From assembly GCA_001986395.2 (NCBI GenBank), contig MQVO02000081.1, forward strand, positions 1-50,178: a stretch of 50,178 bases of DNA. Direction: 5' to 3'. The DNA is from Irpex lacteus. Taxonomy: Eukaryota; Basidiomycota; Agaricomycetes; Polyporales; Irpicaceae. Position numbers and translations under genes: made by a program. Of the stretch, positions 23,074 to 39,556 are shown one piece after another. The notes beneath the pieces are model-generated. The model was not told the DNA's origin and ran no database searches. It saw only the letters and a list, made by a program, of their open reading frames with translations. Numbering within the stretch: position 1 is the first letter of the stretch; each line of letters begins with the position of its first letter.

Positions 23074-23290
23074 TGCGTGTTGTCAGGCTGTCTGAATTAC
23101 TTCTCGAGTGTGGGCCCGAGGTTATGCGATAACGTGATGGCCCTTGTAGGACGAGGTATGCAAACTGCAAGATGACAAAATAGTTCGATGCATCGTAAAG
23201 TACAAGAAGAATGAATCTACCGTACTCTATTACAACTTCATAAGGTAACACTTGATAAAAAGAGCAGCGATAGAGAACCCCTACAGGCGA

Positions 23291-28394
<5,104 letters not shown>

Positions 28395-29169
28395 ATGTCA
28401 CCTCGACAACTTGGTAAGCATCTTACAGAACAGATGAAATTTGTGTTGGACTGAAGAGCTTCAGTTTTCGTTACGGGCAATCGTATGAAGCTTCAAGAAG
28501 TTCGCTACATCCTCTCTGCCAACACCGATATCGATCTGACATCGCAAGACTTGGATGGTCTGTTTCATGACTTGCACAACTCGTTCGTCATTGACCTTTT
28601 CACATTTCAGTCCCCGAAATTCAAGGAAGCATTGAGGAAGTAGCAACTGAGAAATGTCGTAAGGCGGCAGAGATTTTGCAGGGTCCTTGCATCACAGAGG
28701 ATACTGCATTGTGCTTTGAAGGACTGAACGGTTTGCCTGGACCGTACATCAAGCATTTCATGAAGAAATTAGGACTCGATGGTGAGATTGGTTCCACTCT
28801 TCACGTTATATCTTTCTTACTTTCTTCAGGATTGAATACTCTGTTAGAAGGGTTTCCCACAAAAAATGCCACAGCAGTTTGCACATTCGCTTACAGCACA
28901 GGGCCCGGGACTGAGCCCATTCTCTTCGAAGGGCGTGTGGAGGGAAGGATTGTTCCTCCGAGAGGTGCAGAGGTGTTCGGTTGGAATCCAATCTTCGAAG
29001 AGGCAACAACTGGTAAAACGTACGTGGGAACTCCTCTCCTTTCTAAGATGTTTGTCTCATTGGGATCGGAAGCTTTGCTGAAATGACGGAGGAAGAGAAG
29101 AATAAGATATCTCACAGGTATCGCGCACTCGAGAAGCTGACAGCTTTTCTGCGCGAAAACACGCACTAG
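28395..29169 (+). CDS. HAM1: Inosine triphosphate pyrophosphatase (Ham1/ITPA)
   Basis: Hydrolyses ITP, dITP and XTP to monophosphates and so keeps deaminated purines out of nucleic acids; cytosolic. Exons 28395-28413, 28465-28557, 28611-28781, 28830-29019 and 29073-29169 give 189 aa, the family length. The first exon encodes only six residues and part of a codon, and splicing builds FVTGNRMKLQEVRYIL. Other family motifs: LTSQDLDVPEIQGS, CITEDTALCFEGLNGLPG with the metal-binding acidic residues, FEGRVEGRIVPPRG, FGWNPIFEEATTGKTFAEM, and a C-terminal HRYRALEKLTAFL. The start at 28395 is the only ATG that gives the N-terminal strand in frame. The stop lies 41 bp from the stop of the converging thioesterase gene, so the 3' UTRs must overlap. 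Confidence 0.95.
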
Positions 29170-29210
29170 ATGTACAATGTATCCAGAAGGAAGTGCATAG
29201 AGGAATAAAG

Positions 29211-30085
29211 TCATAGTTTTGCTTTACGAAGCGCGGTATCTTTGAGCGATGTCAGGGGAGCTATTGTGTGCGTGGCAGAGGCAATTATTGTCCCCTTGGC
29301 CTTGTCGTATATCTATGCGTAAGATCAACAAACTTGTTAGCTGAGATCATCTCTAAATAGGCAAAACAAGCTTACCTCAGCTCTACACGATACTGTTCTT
29401 CCTTTATAATTCAAAGTCGTGCTGTGGATACTCAGCACTGTACCACTGTGGGAGTTGTACGCGATGAGTAGTTTGACCCCAGAGTTGTGGTGCAGCCGCA
29501 ATAGTCAACGTACGGCAAGGCGGCGGCGTACCATCGAATGTCCATGGATGTCGATCCGCCCGTTGGATCTATGCCGGTCGCGAATCCAATAGTGTACAAG
29601 GCTGTGAAAGTAGTGCTGTGAACATAACATGTCAATTCGTCTTCTGATGAATATGTTGCATAGGCATACATATCAAGGAGATGGACGAGACACGCGCCAG
29701 CCAGGGTGCCATGTCTACTAAGCATTCCTAGGTTTCCGTGTTTCAGTTGACGATGGATCTGTCATTAGTCTTATAGCTATTCACCACCTTTCTTAATCTC
29801 TATCTCGCATACGGTATTTCCTTCAAGAGCTTCAACATTCTCACCGCCAGTGGCAGAAATAGATATGGTCCTTTTGTTGAGGTTCATCTCCACAAGCTTG
29901 AGATGCTTGGCCGCTTCATGGCCAAATACAGAGCAATCGCCATTGCCTGAGAAGTACGCTAGCGTATTCAGATTCAGTTGTTTGTGCTCGTCCGAGCAAT
30001 TCCCTCGAACGACAGTGACGTCTTCATTTGGTTCTGGGGCTTTAGGGTATAGGCGGTTCCGAGCGAACGTATTCCCGGAAGCCAT
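29211..30085 (-). CDS. PaaI-type hotdog thioesterase paralog 1, catalytic His replaced
   Basis: Five exons, 29788-30085, 29670-29727, 29514-29615, 29376-29445 and 29211-29312 (minus order), give 209 aa. Hotdog-fold acyl-CoA thioesterases of this family (human THEM2/ACOT13) cleave fatty acyl-CoA. Visible: EALEGNTVCEIEIKKG, then the helix region GTLAGACLVHLLDITT, where the family has GTLHGG, then GIDPTGGSTSMDIRWYAA, LPGTVLSIHSTTLNYKGR and IYDKAKGTIIASATHTIAP. The HGG catalytic motif reads AGA, and the upstream Asn also appears lost, so normal hydrolysis is doubtful. Exon lengths 58, 102 and 70 match paralogs 2-4 (58, 105, 70). The N-terminal part is longer than in the other copies. Start at 30085 is the first ATG after the upstream stop-free leader. 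Confidence 0.8.
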
Positions 30086-30546
30086 GACACGTTCCGCGTG
30101 GATCGATGTGGTTCTGAGGGTTCGGGAAGTCAAACAGACGTGAGGTGGGTCAGAGATGGTCGGAAGAAGCACACAATCCGCGGCAGCTGGCGTTGGCACA
30201 ATAGCAACACCGGACAACGAGCCAACTCACCGCTGGAAGAGAGGAAGCGCCTATCCGAAAATGGCAGGCGTCGGTACGGACGAATTCCGAAGCGCGGCAA
30301 TTACTACGCCTTCCACATCGGGAAATAGAAGCAGCGGACCTCGCGCACTTGCTTCCGCTGCCTACTCGATATAGTGCAGCGATCAATAATATACTTCCGC
30401 AATTCCGTCACCCACTACCCTCATGTTTTTTCTTAATGATAAATACGCGAGAACCCCACGCCCAGCCTCGACTCCTTGCATATACACCTTCGTCTCATTT
30501 CCTCAACCACACCGACTACAAACAAGAGGCCAACTCTCCGCCGTCT
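30086..30546. other. Divergent intergenic region between thioesterase 1 and the kinase
   Basis: 461 bp containing both promoters. The kinase frame stays open upstream to about 30349, with in-frame ATGs, so a longer kinase N-terminus is possible. No other feature is seen. Confidence 0.4.
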
Positions 30547-31887
30547 ATGACTATATTCAGCTCTATTCTTCCCGACTTAGTCGGTTACACACTCAAAAGC
30601 GCGACACTCCATCTGCAGTTCGCCCGTAAAATTGGCTCAGGTGCATATGGCATCGTATATCTCGCTCAAGATGTCGCGTCTCCGTCGACTAGCCCTCGCG
30701 TTTACGCGGTCAAGCACATGCTCAAGTTCGAGCCGGGCTCGGAGCTCGAAGCAATGCAGCAGCGCGAAATTGCGTACCATCGGTCACTCAACCACCATCC
30801 CAATGTCACGAAGCTACACTGCGTTATCGAGGAGCAGCACTACATTTTCCTCGTCATGGACTACTACGAAGGCGGAGACCTGTTTGCCGCCGTAATAGAC
30901 CGCCAGAGCTTCGCTGGAGATGACGCCAGGGTCAAGTTGGGGTTCGTACAGTTGCTGGACGCCGTCGATGCTTGCCACGAGCTGGGAGTCTTTCACCGAG
31001 ATCTCAAGCCAGAAAACATCCTCTGCTCCTCGGATGACAGTCGCTTTTTCCTGTCGGACTTCGGCCTCGCTACTCAATTAGAGACAAGCAACAGCCTCCG
31101 ATGCGGTAGTTCCTTCTACATGAGCCCAGGTACGTCGTTTATCTTCAGTTCAGGCTTGCATAAAATAACGCCACGTACAGAGTGCATTGGTATTGCTGAG
31201 CAACCGATCCCGTACTCCACTCGCCAGTCGGACATCTGGTCTCTGGGAGTTATTCTCGTGAACATGCTCACCGGGCGCAACCCTTGGCGGACCGCATCGA
31301 TCGACGACGACGGATACTGCATGTACCTTCACAGCACCACACATTTTCTTCACCAGATTCTGCCCATGATTTCGACCGACGCTGTCGAGATTCTCGCGAG
31401 GATATTCGACCCTAATCCCACGACGCGCATCTCTATCCTCGAGTTGCGGCAGTTGGTTCTCGCCACATCGACATTTTTCGCGAACGCCGAAGAGTATGCG
31501 GAAGACTTCAAGCTTCTCACGGAGACACTCCCAGAATCTGTGAAGGACCAAAGCGACGTCACGGTAGTGGATGTTGAACTATGTTCCACGGGTTCAGACG
31601 ACACAGCGTCTACGGCTGCTTTCGTTTCAGTCTACATAAGAACACCATCCGCAGAAACGACTGCCGACGATTTCTTCGGCGCCATGCATAGTAGGTCTTC
31701 TGGTCGCGAGGTTCCCTGCACCGATCCGCCCTCCCACTACACGCTCACAGCGCAGGCAGCCGTGAAGCCCGAAGGTCAATATGTCGGGAGAGATGTCCAC
31801 GTGAGAAAAGGCGGGGTCCGAGGTGCGAAGGTACCACGTACTGTCCATAGGATCATGGAGGCGTGTTACAGGAGAGCACGGACGTAG
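30547..31887 (+). CDS. Serine/threonine protein kinase, Ran1/Ksp1/Sks1-like
   Basis: Exons 30547-31129 and 31181-31887 give 429 aa. All kinase landmarks are present: glycine loop IGSGAYGIVYLA, the VAIK-type lysine in YAVKHM, catalytic loop HRDLKPENIL, DFGLAT, and MSPECIG completed by splicing, then SDIWSLGVILVNMLTGRNPW. The APE motif as SPE followed by CIG, and the opening VGYTL before the glycine loop, resemble the fungal Ran1/Pat1, Ksp1, Sks1 and Vhs1 kinases that act in nutrient and meiotic control; which one it matches cannot be told here. The C-terminal 120 residues are Ser/Thr-rich and unassigned. The 51-nt intron is stopless and a multiple of three. The gene lies inside the thioesterase cluster, on the opposite strand. 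Confidence 0.88.
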   Translation: MTIFSSILPDLVGYTLKSATLHLQFARKIGSGAYGIVYLAQDVASPSTSPRVYAVKHMLKFEPGSELEAMQQREIAYHRSLNHHPNVTKLHCVIEEQHYIFLVMDYYEGGDLFAAVIDRQSFAGDDARVKLGFVQLLDAVDACHELGVFHRDLKPENILCSSDDSRFFLSDFGLATQLETSNSLRCGSSFYMSPGTSFIFSSGLHKITPRTECIGIAEQPIPYSTRQSDIWSLGVILVNMLTGRNPWRTASIDDDGYCMYLHSTTHFLHQILPMISTDAVEILARIFDPNPTTRISILELRQLVLATSTFFANAEEYAEDFKLLTETLPESVKDQSDVTVVDVELCSTGSDDTASTAAFVSVYIRTPSAETTADDFFGAMHSRSSGREVPCTDPPSHYTLTAQAAVKPEGQYVGRDVHVRKGGVRGAKVPRTVHRIMEACYRRART

Positions 31888-31998
31888 GGCGATTGCCTGA
31901 CAGCACAAAATACATAAGTAACGTTGTAATATATTTAGACTTTACCAACACAGCACTTTGTACAACTATAATACAATCCGCAAATAGAGCGAAGTTCT

Positions 31999-32767
31999 TC
32001 ACAATTTTGTCGCAGATGGTGAGATTTTAACGTGAAGCCCTGTTGCGACTAAACCTCCGCGCGTTTGGTCATAGATCTGGAAGTTCATTGGTGCCATTGT
32101 CTGTGTGAATGTGTAGTTCCCTCACCTCAGTTCTTGCAGTCCTGATTCTCTTACCGTATGCCACGGTGGTACTAACGATTCGTACACGTGTACCACTAAT
32201 AACGAGCGAACATCAGATCTGTGGGAACGAGGTAGAATTCGAGGATGCTCACAGCATAGCAGGCGCATGAAACGTGGTATTGAGCGCAACAGAGACGTGT
32301 ATGTCGTTCCCTGGTGATATGTACTGGGATAGAAGAGCTATAGCCATAGACGTGCACCTATAACGCAGCAGTCAGCCTCTTTTCCCCAGAAAGACGTCGG
32401 ACTTCTGCGCACTGATCGACCAGCGCCGCGGCGCATCCTCCATGCAAACTGCCTATCGGGTTGCAATGATCTATGCGCGAAAAGGCATGTTGTCTAATAA
32501 GCTGTTACATAGTAAGGATGAGCGTCAAGTACCTTCTGTGACGTCCAACTCGAACACCATCTGCGCCTGTTTTCTATCCGGCTCACCCTCTTGGTCCGCA
32601 ACAGTCATCTCAACCGTCTTGAGCTGCTGAACAATATCGTTCGCGAAGTACGGAGATTTGCACATAATCTTGGACCATTCTGCTACTCCTTTCCTCGCTT
32701 CCTCGGAAACATTACCCTTCACGTTGAGAAAGGATGCGGTGATTGATGCCTCCGTCATGCTCGGCAT
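31999..32767 (-). CDS. PaaI-type hotdog thioesterase paralog 2, HGG intact
   Basis: Five exons, 32533-32767, 32413-32470, 32253-32357, 32126-32195 and 31999-32076 (minus order), give 181 aa with all phases closing. The first exon ends QAQMVFELDVTE. Splicing builds HCNPIGSLHGGCAAALVDQ, which keeps the Asn, the His-Gly-Gly and the Asp expected for catalysis in the THEM2 group. Then CTSMAIALLSQYISPG, DIHVSVALNTTFHAPAM, LGTRVRIVSTTVAYGKR and IYDQTRGGLVATGLHVK follow. The likely reaction is hydrolysis of an acyl-CoA; the substrate is unknown. There is no signal peptide or obvious mitochondrial targeting sequence. The exon plan is nearly identical to that of paralogs 3 and 4. Confidence 0.85.
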
Positions 32768-33205
32768 GATCTAGGGATCGAGCGGATTGCGAGTAAAAGA
32801 ACGAAGCAACACGCTGCAGAATTGACGACTCTGGTCCATGCTGTCCAGTGACCTGTGGATATCACGCAGGTTGAGCCCGAGAACGCGGTGGGAAGAGAAG
32901 TCAGAGGGTGGTGGTTCTCAAGTTCTCATAACGAATTATCACGATAACAGTGACGGTATGTCACTGACTGAAGCGTGTGACAGCATGTGACACTAGTGTC
33001 CGGAGATCTTGATCTATCTTGATCCGTACGCGGACGGCCGATCGAAGGCTACTGTGACTGCAACTTGGCCGACTAGCATGATCATACGGGTTTACTCACA
33101 GTATGTATTGAAGCCATGATGGTAACGTCATATCATATGGCATTGTCTCGCTGACTGAATAATCTCAGCGTGTATTTAGTCTGCAATGTTTCCCAACTGC
33201 CGCAT
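32768..33205. other. Intergenic between thioesterase paralogs 2 and 3
   Basis: 438 bp; upstream region of paralog 2 and 3' side of paralog 3. No gene or repeat is recognised. Confidence 0.4.
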
Positions 33206-34022
33206 TCACAGTTTCACAACAGAGGGAACCATCTTCGTGTGCCATCCTGAGGCTATACGACGACCGTGCGTCTTGTCAAATATCTAAGCATATTACGTGG
33301 TATCCGGCATGTCAGTAATGTATATTATCCCCTATCCTCTCATCCGGCACTGACCTCAGTCTTGGAGTCCGCAGTCTGTGCGTTGAATGATACAGTCGTG
33401 CTGACAATCTGCAGACGACAACCTCTGAAACAAATGAGAATCTGTCTGCAGGCGCTGTACTAGTCTTTCAATCACGTACAACGGTGCAGGAGTATGGTTC
33501 GTCACACCGAGACTCAGGGAAACATGAAGGGGCAAGCCCGGATCCAGATACAGCACTAGCAAGCGACACGCAATGGACGTAGACCTAGTGCGAAAGTAAA
33601 GCTCAGCAATGGTCCGCAGATTCCGATGGTCAACCGGTCAATGGCGAGCGATACATACCAGTCAACTATAGATGCGATACATCCACTCGATAGGTTTCCA
33701 GAGGTGTCGCACATGTCTCATACAATCAAGACGTCAGTCATGACAGAATTATAAGCTCCCGCATTGAATCTCTTTCACCTTCCGTTGTATCAACCTCGAA
33801 TATGATTCGAGCCTGCCTCTTTCCTGGCTCACCTAGCGGCAGTTGGACGCCCATCTCGGTCGTCTCAAATCTCGTCATGAGTGCCCGACCGAACTTGTTT
33901 GCTGTGCTGCTTGTTGATCTACACCAATCCGAAAGCTCTTCCCTAACGGCTGAGGGGATGTTCCCCTTCGCATCACGCATGGTCTTCGCCAGTATATTGG
34001 CTTCGGTGGGACGAAGATCCAT
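33206..34022 (-). CDS. PaaI-type hotdog thioesterase paralog 3, HGG degenerate
   Basis: Five exons, 33779-34022, 33659-33716, 33480-33584, 33355-33424 and 33206-33283 (minus order), give 184 aa. Exon lengths 58, 105, 70 and 78 equal those of paralog 2 exactly. Matching blocks: QARIIFEVDTTE, MCDTSGNLSSGCIASIVDW, LYLDPGLPLHVSLSLG, LGCRLQIVSTTVSF and IFDKTHGRRIASGWHTK. In the catalytic helix the Asn is Asp, the His-Gly-Gly is Ser-Ser-Gly, while the later Asp remains. So this copy may not hydrolyse thioesters in the usual way, or may only bind acyl groups. The reading frame is fully open and spliceable, which argues against simple decay. Confidence 0.82.
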
Positions 34023-34839
34023 GGCGTTGGAAGGTTTAACCAGGAAAGAGTCTGGTAACTGTGGGGCGCTATACGTGAGGAACTCTTCACGCTAAAGATC
34101 ATATATAGTTGCCGTTTCGACTTATCATCAGCCTACCCGTCACGGGGATGAGAATGTGTCATTGAGGCTAGTGAAACGCCTTACGCCGCCCGAAACCGAA
34201 TTGTAGCCTGTGATAGCTCTGAATCTAGCAAGACAATATTTGGACGCAAGTGAAGTATTAACAAGGTGAGGCTTGCGCAACTGAGGTGTTCAAGTTGGTT
34301 TGGATGGAAGATAAGTATCACTCGTGCCCGGGCTATCGAGCAATTCCTCCCACAGACACGAGCCTCTCGGACAGCATTTTCCGAGCCACGGGACCTGTGA
34401 TTCAGTGATGATTATGACCGGGCATTTCATTGATATTATTACTGTAAAAGATCTCCGTGTGAAACTAGCACATGTGTATAACCTGCGCCTCATGTGATGC
34501 GTCGTTGGAGGGGCAGTAGGCTGTAGCACATACCCTATGTCAAGCATTCACCGGGTCTGTAAGTTAGAGGCCCGTGCAGCATCGGCTGGACGCGTACGAA
34601 CGGTCTCTAACACACAATCAGTAGCCGGGAGGCAGCACTCGTCTGGAATGGCGCTATTAGATTTCAAAAATCGAACAGTGGGTCTGTGAGAAGCATTGCC
34701 TAGCTGCATCTCAGTCTGATAACTTGCTGTATCGTCCACGACAGGTGCTGTCAATGCCATGAGAGCACTTCTTCATTTGCCAATGCCAGTTGTTGGCGTA
34801 CAAGTAACAATTCTGCGAGGAAGTGTGCCACATGGGTGC
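34023..34839. other. Intergenic between thioesterase paralogs 3 and 4
   Basis: 817 bp. It holds the paralog 3 promoter and the 3' side of paralog 4. Only short chance ORFs are present, with no residual thioesterase exon that I can recognise. Confidence 0.4.
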
Positions 34840-35623
34840 TTATAGCTTTGGCAAAGTGGGTGCAGATGGCTGCATCTTGACATGTACTCCGGTGGCTACA
34901 AGGCGTCCATGTTTCTTGTCGTATATCTTGAATGGACATAAGACAGTTGTACAGGTAGCGTAGATTATTTATGCGCACCTCCGCCTTCGCAGTCATTGTA
35001 CGTGCGCCGAACGCCACGGTCGTACAAACGATCTTCAAGCGTGAGCCGCTGGAACAAAGGATGCAGCAATCAGTTAACTGTGCTTTCCACATGTAATAAT
35101 ATAACTTACAGGGGTGCAGGTGAATGATACGTCGTGTTGAGGACGAGAGAGACGTGACTGTGCGTCTTCGGGGCAAGATAGAACGCCATGAGACTGATGC
35201 ATAATGAGGTGCAACTATCGCGGGATTCATAAGTATCTCTATGATATAAAGCTGTATCTTACATGTCGATAAGAGCCGCTGAACACCCGCCATGGACACT
35301 CTGTAGAGCATTGCACATATCTGGTTTCAAAGGTATGAGACCCAGACTAGAGCACAGTTCAGTGGGCAGCACGCACCTTCTAGTACATCTAACTCGAACA
35401 CTATTCGACCCTGCTTCTTTCCTGGCACGTCGGCAATGTCTATGACGTCGATATCCGTCGCTTCCATCCTCGAGAGTATGGGGTATATGTACTGCTTAGA
35501 GCTGCCTTTTCCGCCATACCATTTCGCGACGTATTGCTTGGCCTCTGGCGAGGCACTTCCGCGAGCTGTCCGTAGCGTCCGTCCTAGGGTGGTTTGCGCG
35601 AATTCGCTGGCATAGTCAGACAT
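34840..35623 (-). CDS. PaaI-type hotdog thioesterase paralog 4, HGG intact
   Basis: Five exons, 35377-35623, 35263-35320, 35110-35214, 34979-35048 and 34840-34926 (minus order), give 188 aa. The inner exons are again 58, 105 and 70 nt. Blocks: GKKQGRIVFELDVLE, MCNALQSVHGGCSAALIDI with Asn, His-Gly-Gly and Asp all present, FYLAPKTHSHVSLVLNTTYH, LGSRLKIVCTTVAFGAR and IYDKKHGRLVATGVHVK. The ATG at 35623 is chosen because the other paralogs also begin about 80 codons before the first intron. It is probably an active acyl-CoA thioesterase with unknown substrate. Confidence 0.85.
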
Positions 35624-36073
35624 CCTGCGGGATAAGAGAAGAGATGCAGAGTCAGCTTGCTGCGAAGCATATGGTAACGGGTACGTGAGATGTCGAGGAC
35701 ATAGCCGGTCTAAGTGCGGTGCCTTATATGAATGCCAGCTGATTTCCAACTCCTTATGGGCGCTTCCCCGTCGAACTCCACTAGCAGTCCAGCACTACGG
35801 GTAACGGTAGTGCAGACCAAGGGGAATATATTCTCTGCGATGGTTTATGCGACAAACGTTTGAGGAACATACGTTACGTTGTGAAGGAGCAGCGAGTATC
35901 TTCGCACGGGAGTCGTGACGGGACACTGTATCGACAAGCGCACTTCGAAGGTCATGAGAAGATAATGAGAAGATGGAATTTCAATCGTGCTAGTGATACA
36001 ACAAGTTACTTGGCCATAAATCCGTTTTGGACGAAATGAACGTTCGTGTAAGAGACTGGCCGAGAAGATGTGA
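35624..36073. other. Intergenic between thioesterase paralog 4 and the sugar transporter
   Basis: 450 bp. A TATATAAGG-like word on the minus strand near 35725-35735 could serve paralog 4. No gene is seen. Confidence 0.4.
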
Positions 36074-38041
36074 TTATTTCTGGACCGACTCGACGTGGAA
36101 AGCGTCAGAGTCTTTCTTATCGAAGCTCCCTGGAGAGACGGGAGTGATATCTTCGTTAATTTCCCTCTCAACACGCTCCATATGTTTCTCTTGAGCTTTC
36201 TCCTCGAAAACTGGACAATATATTCAGCAAAGTACAATATAAATGGGTCCAAGGAGAACTTACGGAAGGCAAGCTCTTCCAGCGACTTCCCTGAAGTCTC
36301 AGGGAAAAGGAAGTACACGAACACAACCTCGAAGGCGAGGAAGATGCAATAACTGATGTAGTACTTCCACCCTGCGTTCTTGATTCCGATGGGATTGACA
36401 AACTGGTTGAAGAATCCTGCGCAACGGCCCCACCATTGGAAGATCGCGATACCCTTTGCGCGAACGTGGAAGGGGAACAATTCGACGAGGAAAGTATAGG
36501 TGAGAGCGTTGTAGCCAATGTTGTATGCAGGGCTATACAGGAAAATGAAGCTGTAATGTGGTATTAGTTAGGTGACCCATGTGAGCTGGCGAATCGATGT
36601 ACTCACGCAATGACTGCTCTTGATGATGCCTGTCCCTCTGTTATGGCGTAGCGGGCACTGGCGATGGTCCATCCGGTGAAAATGGCCAAGAGAGAACAGG
36701 TCCCAATCAGATAGGCAGTACGACGCTTCATACGGGGAACTGTGAGGGCGAGTGTAGTAGCGTTGACGAAACCCCAGCATGTAAGTGCAAGGTTGATCTC
36801 GCTCTTTACACGATTATCGTGAATGCCAACGTTGTCAAGAATTTTGGAGAGGAAATAGCTATGAGATGCCGCATTAGCGTGTGTGATGCGAAAGGCAATA
36901 TCGGAGTGCCACTCACGATGTTAGACCATTACCAGACCACTGTGTTGCAAGACCAAGGAAGGAGGCGATGATAACACGCTTGCGAAGGCCGGAGGTGGTG
37001 ATAAGATCCTTCCAGCCCGTCTTGTCAGACTCCTTCTCGAGTTCAAGAGCGGTCTCGATCTCAGCATACTCTGCTTTCACCAGCAGAGAATCCATGTCAC
37101 CCTCTGCGTGGTATTTAGCTAGTATTGCATACGCTTCCTCTCCTCGTCCCTTGGATATGAGCCAACTAGTGTTTTGATGAGTTAAAGCGTTCCTAGTGTT
37201 ATCTGCATAAAATGCTTACCGAGGTGATTCGGGCAAGAACCAGATGAAAGTGACCTGAAGCAGACTGGGACAAATCTGAAGAGCAGAAGGAATACGCCAT
37301 CCCCACGTCGACCTCATAGCGAAGGTTCCGAGAGTAACGCCGGCTGCAACAATAGCACCAATGAACCAAGATGCGTTGAATAACGAGCCAATCCGAGCTC
37401 GCTCGCGGGGGTAAGAAAGTTCTCCGATCATCGAAGAGGCTGCAACAATGGCAAAAGGTATACCCAAGCCAAGGAGAAATCGAGCGATGATGAACATCGC
37501 GACTGTGAAATGTACATGAGTTTGAGTTTGGGGAGATGTAGCGGGAGCGTCCAAACTCACAGTTCTGCGCAGCCATTTGTAGTGCAGCACCAATAATCAT
37601 TATGATACTGCCGAACAGAATAGCCAATCTACGTCCCAGGCGGTCCGTAATGAAAGGGACGAAAGGGAGAGAGCAGATTGACCCCAGAGAGTATATTGCC
37701 GACATCAATCCTAAGATAGATGAGTCCGGGTGGTGGAAAACTGAGAAACATGTCAGTCCCCACGCCTTCAAAAAACAGATTGCATCGCTCACAGGATACC
37801 CAAGAGTCGACAGCCTGAAGACCGTTCATCATCGACGAATCGAAGCTGTAGGGATTTGGCTCAGTCACAATTCATGCCCGGAAGTTAAGGCGACTCACCC
37901 ACTGGTCATTTCGATACCGATGCAGGTCGGGAACATGATAAGATACAACAGACGCAGATTGCGTTTCTGGTACCAAGGTACATGGTCATCCGCGACCATG
38001 CGAGTAATGACAGTGTCGCCTCCAGAAGCACCGACAGCCAT
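36074..38041 (-). CDS. MFS sugar transporter
   Basis: Eight exons, 37899-38041, 37793-37845, 37561-37740, 37220-37502, 36917-37165, 36607-36858, 36264-36550 and 36074-36210 (minus order), give 527 aa. Plasma-membrane proton-sugar symporter family (fungal hexose or lactose permease-like). Family marks: GFDSSMMNGLQ in the first membrane segment, the DRLGRR loop, ELSYPRERARIGSLFNASW, PESPRW completed by splicing, the central loop with the Glu-rich EIETALELEKESDKTGWKDL, and PETSGKSLEELAF near the C-terminus. The cytoplasmic tail is charged. The sugar cannot be told from sequence. The start at 38041 gives a short cytosolic N-terminus with WYQKRNLRLLYLI leading into segment 1. Confidence 0.92.
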
Positions 38042-39556
38042 GATAGCGTGATGGAGAGGTCTTCTTGCAGATGGACAGGCCGTAGCAGACCAGGAATCTG
38101 GGACGAGAGTCTCCGGCTTTTAAACCGCATCTCGTCACCTTTAAACGTCAGTCCGCGCCCGCTCATTGACTCTCAAGCTGTGCCTGCCCCGCTGAGGAAA
38201 AAACGTGTGTCCTATTCTCCTAAGTTTTGCCGTGATTCATCATCTGTGGGATTCTTGGCGTTTTGGACGGGGTAGAAACAAGCATATGGGGAAGGCGGTT
38301 GACATGCTTGCCGTAACGGGTCACGGTACGATCTGCAATTGGTTCGGATCGTGTCCGCCTCTTGTCAAGCTGAGTTCGAATGGTGGGAGAGACATGAGAC
38401 ATATAAAACGCCAGAAATATTCTCAGAGCTCTTTTGAGTTTTGCGGCCGTCGGAGTACGATGCCCAAGTCGTTTCACTGTGTTTTGGTCAATTCAGTAAG
38501 ATGTCATCGCTGGCGCTGTATTGCAACCGCGGACAATCGTCGGCTCGAAATGCGTACCATCAGATAGTCGGGGAAGCTACGTGGGGCCCCACGGGGCGGA
38601 CACCCATAGAATTGCATCAGCCATGCAGTTTTCGAGTGGCTGCTGACACACAGTAGCACAAGGCATATGTAAGGAATGCCGGAATGCCAGACCGACCTGT
38701 CTTAGAAGCGTTAGCGGGACGTGACATTCACTCACGTCGGCGACGGCTTGAACATACCATAGAGATCCATGTAGTTTGCGAGGATATTGCCTTCGTAGAA
38801 AGTTACTACCACTTGAGCGATAGACGGATAAATGTTCTTCATCCTCCAATGTTCACTAGGGAATAAGTATTTTTGGGCCTCAAAGTCTGTAAGGCGGTGA
38901 GAACAAAGGCATATTTTCACTGTTTGATAGCAGAAATGCTAAGAGGGCGTGTCGGCGAACGGCCCCGGCGGTCCCATTACTACTAGTAGTAGTACTAACC
39001 ACTAGAGTGCATCGTGAAGATGCAAGTGTCTGAAACTGTGCGATATTGTCAGTAAAGTAGGTAAAGCAGAAGAGTACAAGGGGAGAAATGCATAACTTAC
39101 TTGAAACTTCGAACATACTAGTAGTACTAGTACTTGAAACGGGTACGGGAGGTTTGGCCAGGTTTGGCCGTGGTATGATTCACAGACGCCAAACCCTGGC
39201 AGTCAAGCGAACTCCGATACGTGACGTGTAAATAAACGATTATGTCACCTCTGTTCTACAGTCTCCTTTGAATGACTATATTCTGTCTAATCCGAAGAGA
39301 ATGGTCGAGTCGACGAGACGTTCGAGACAAGAAAGCGATCAACCAACTTTGTGGCGTCTGAATTAAGCGCTGATGGTTATCAGCCGTGGGAAATGCAACA
39401 CGTGATCCTAATATTGAGCAATGAGGACTGTGGCAAACGCGTCGCGGTCTGTCTGCACCCTCACCGACACTTCAAGTCTTCTTTCTTACGATCTCCATCC
39501 GTTTATCTTTGCATCCGATACCACTCCCACCCTTTTTCTAGTTTTTGATACTCAAG
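38042..39556. other. Large intergenic region between the transporter and NEDD8
   Basis: 1.5 kb between two divergent genes. It holds both promoters. Two CTAGTA-rich palindromic patches lie at about 38980-39002 and 39114-39135, and a direct repeat AGGTTTGGCC occurs twice in tandem near 39150-39169. No convincing coding exon or RNA gene is visible. Confidence 0.45.
38980..39135. repeat. Paired CTAGTA-rich palindromic patches
   Basis: The patches ACTACTAGTAGTAGTACT (near 38981) and ACTAGTAGTACTAGTACT (near 39117) share the CTAGTAGTACT core and are each self-complementary over much of their length. They lie about 135 bp apart. They could fold as hairpins or mark the ends of a tiny non-autonomous element. 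Confidence 0.4.
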
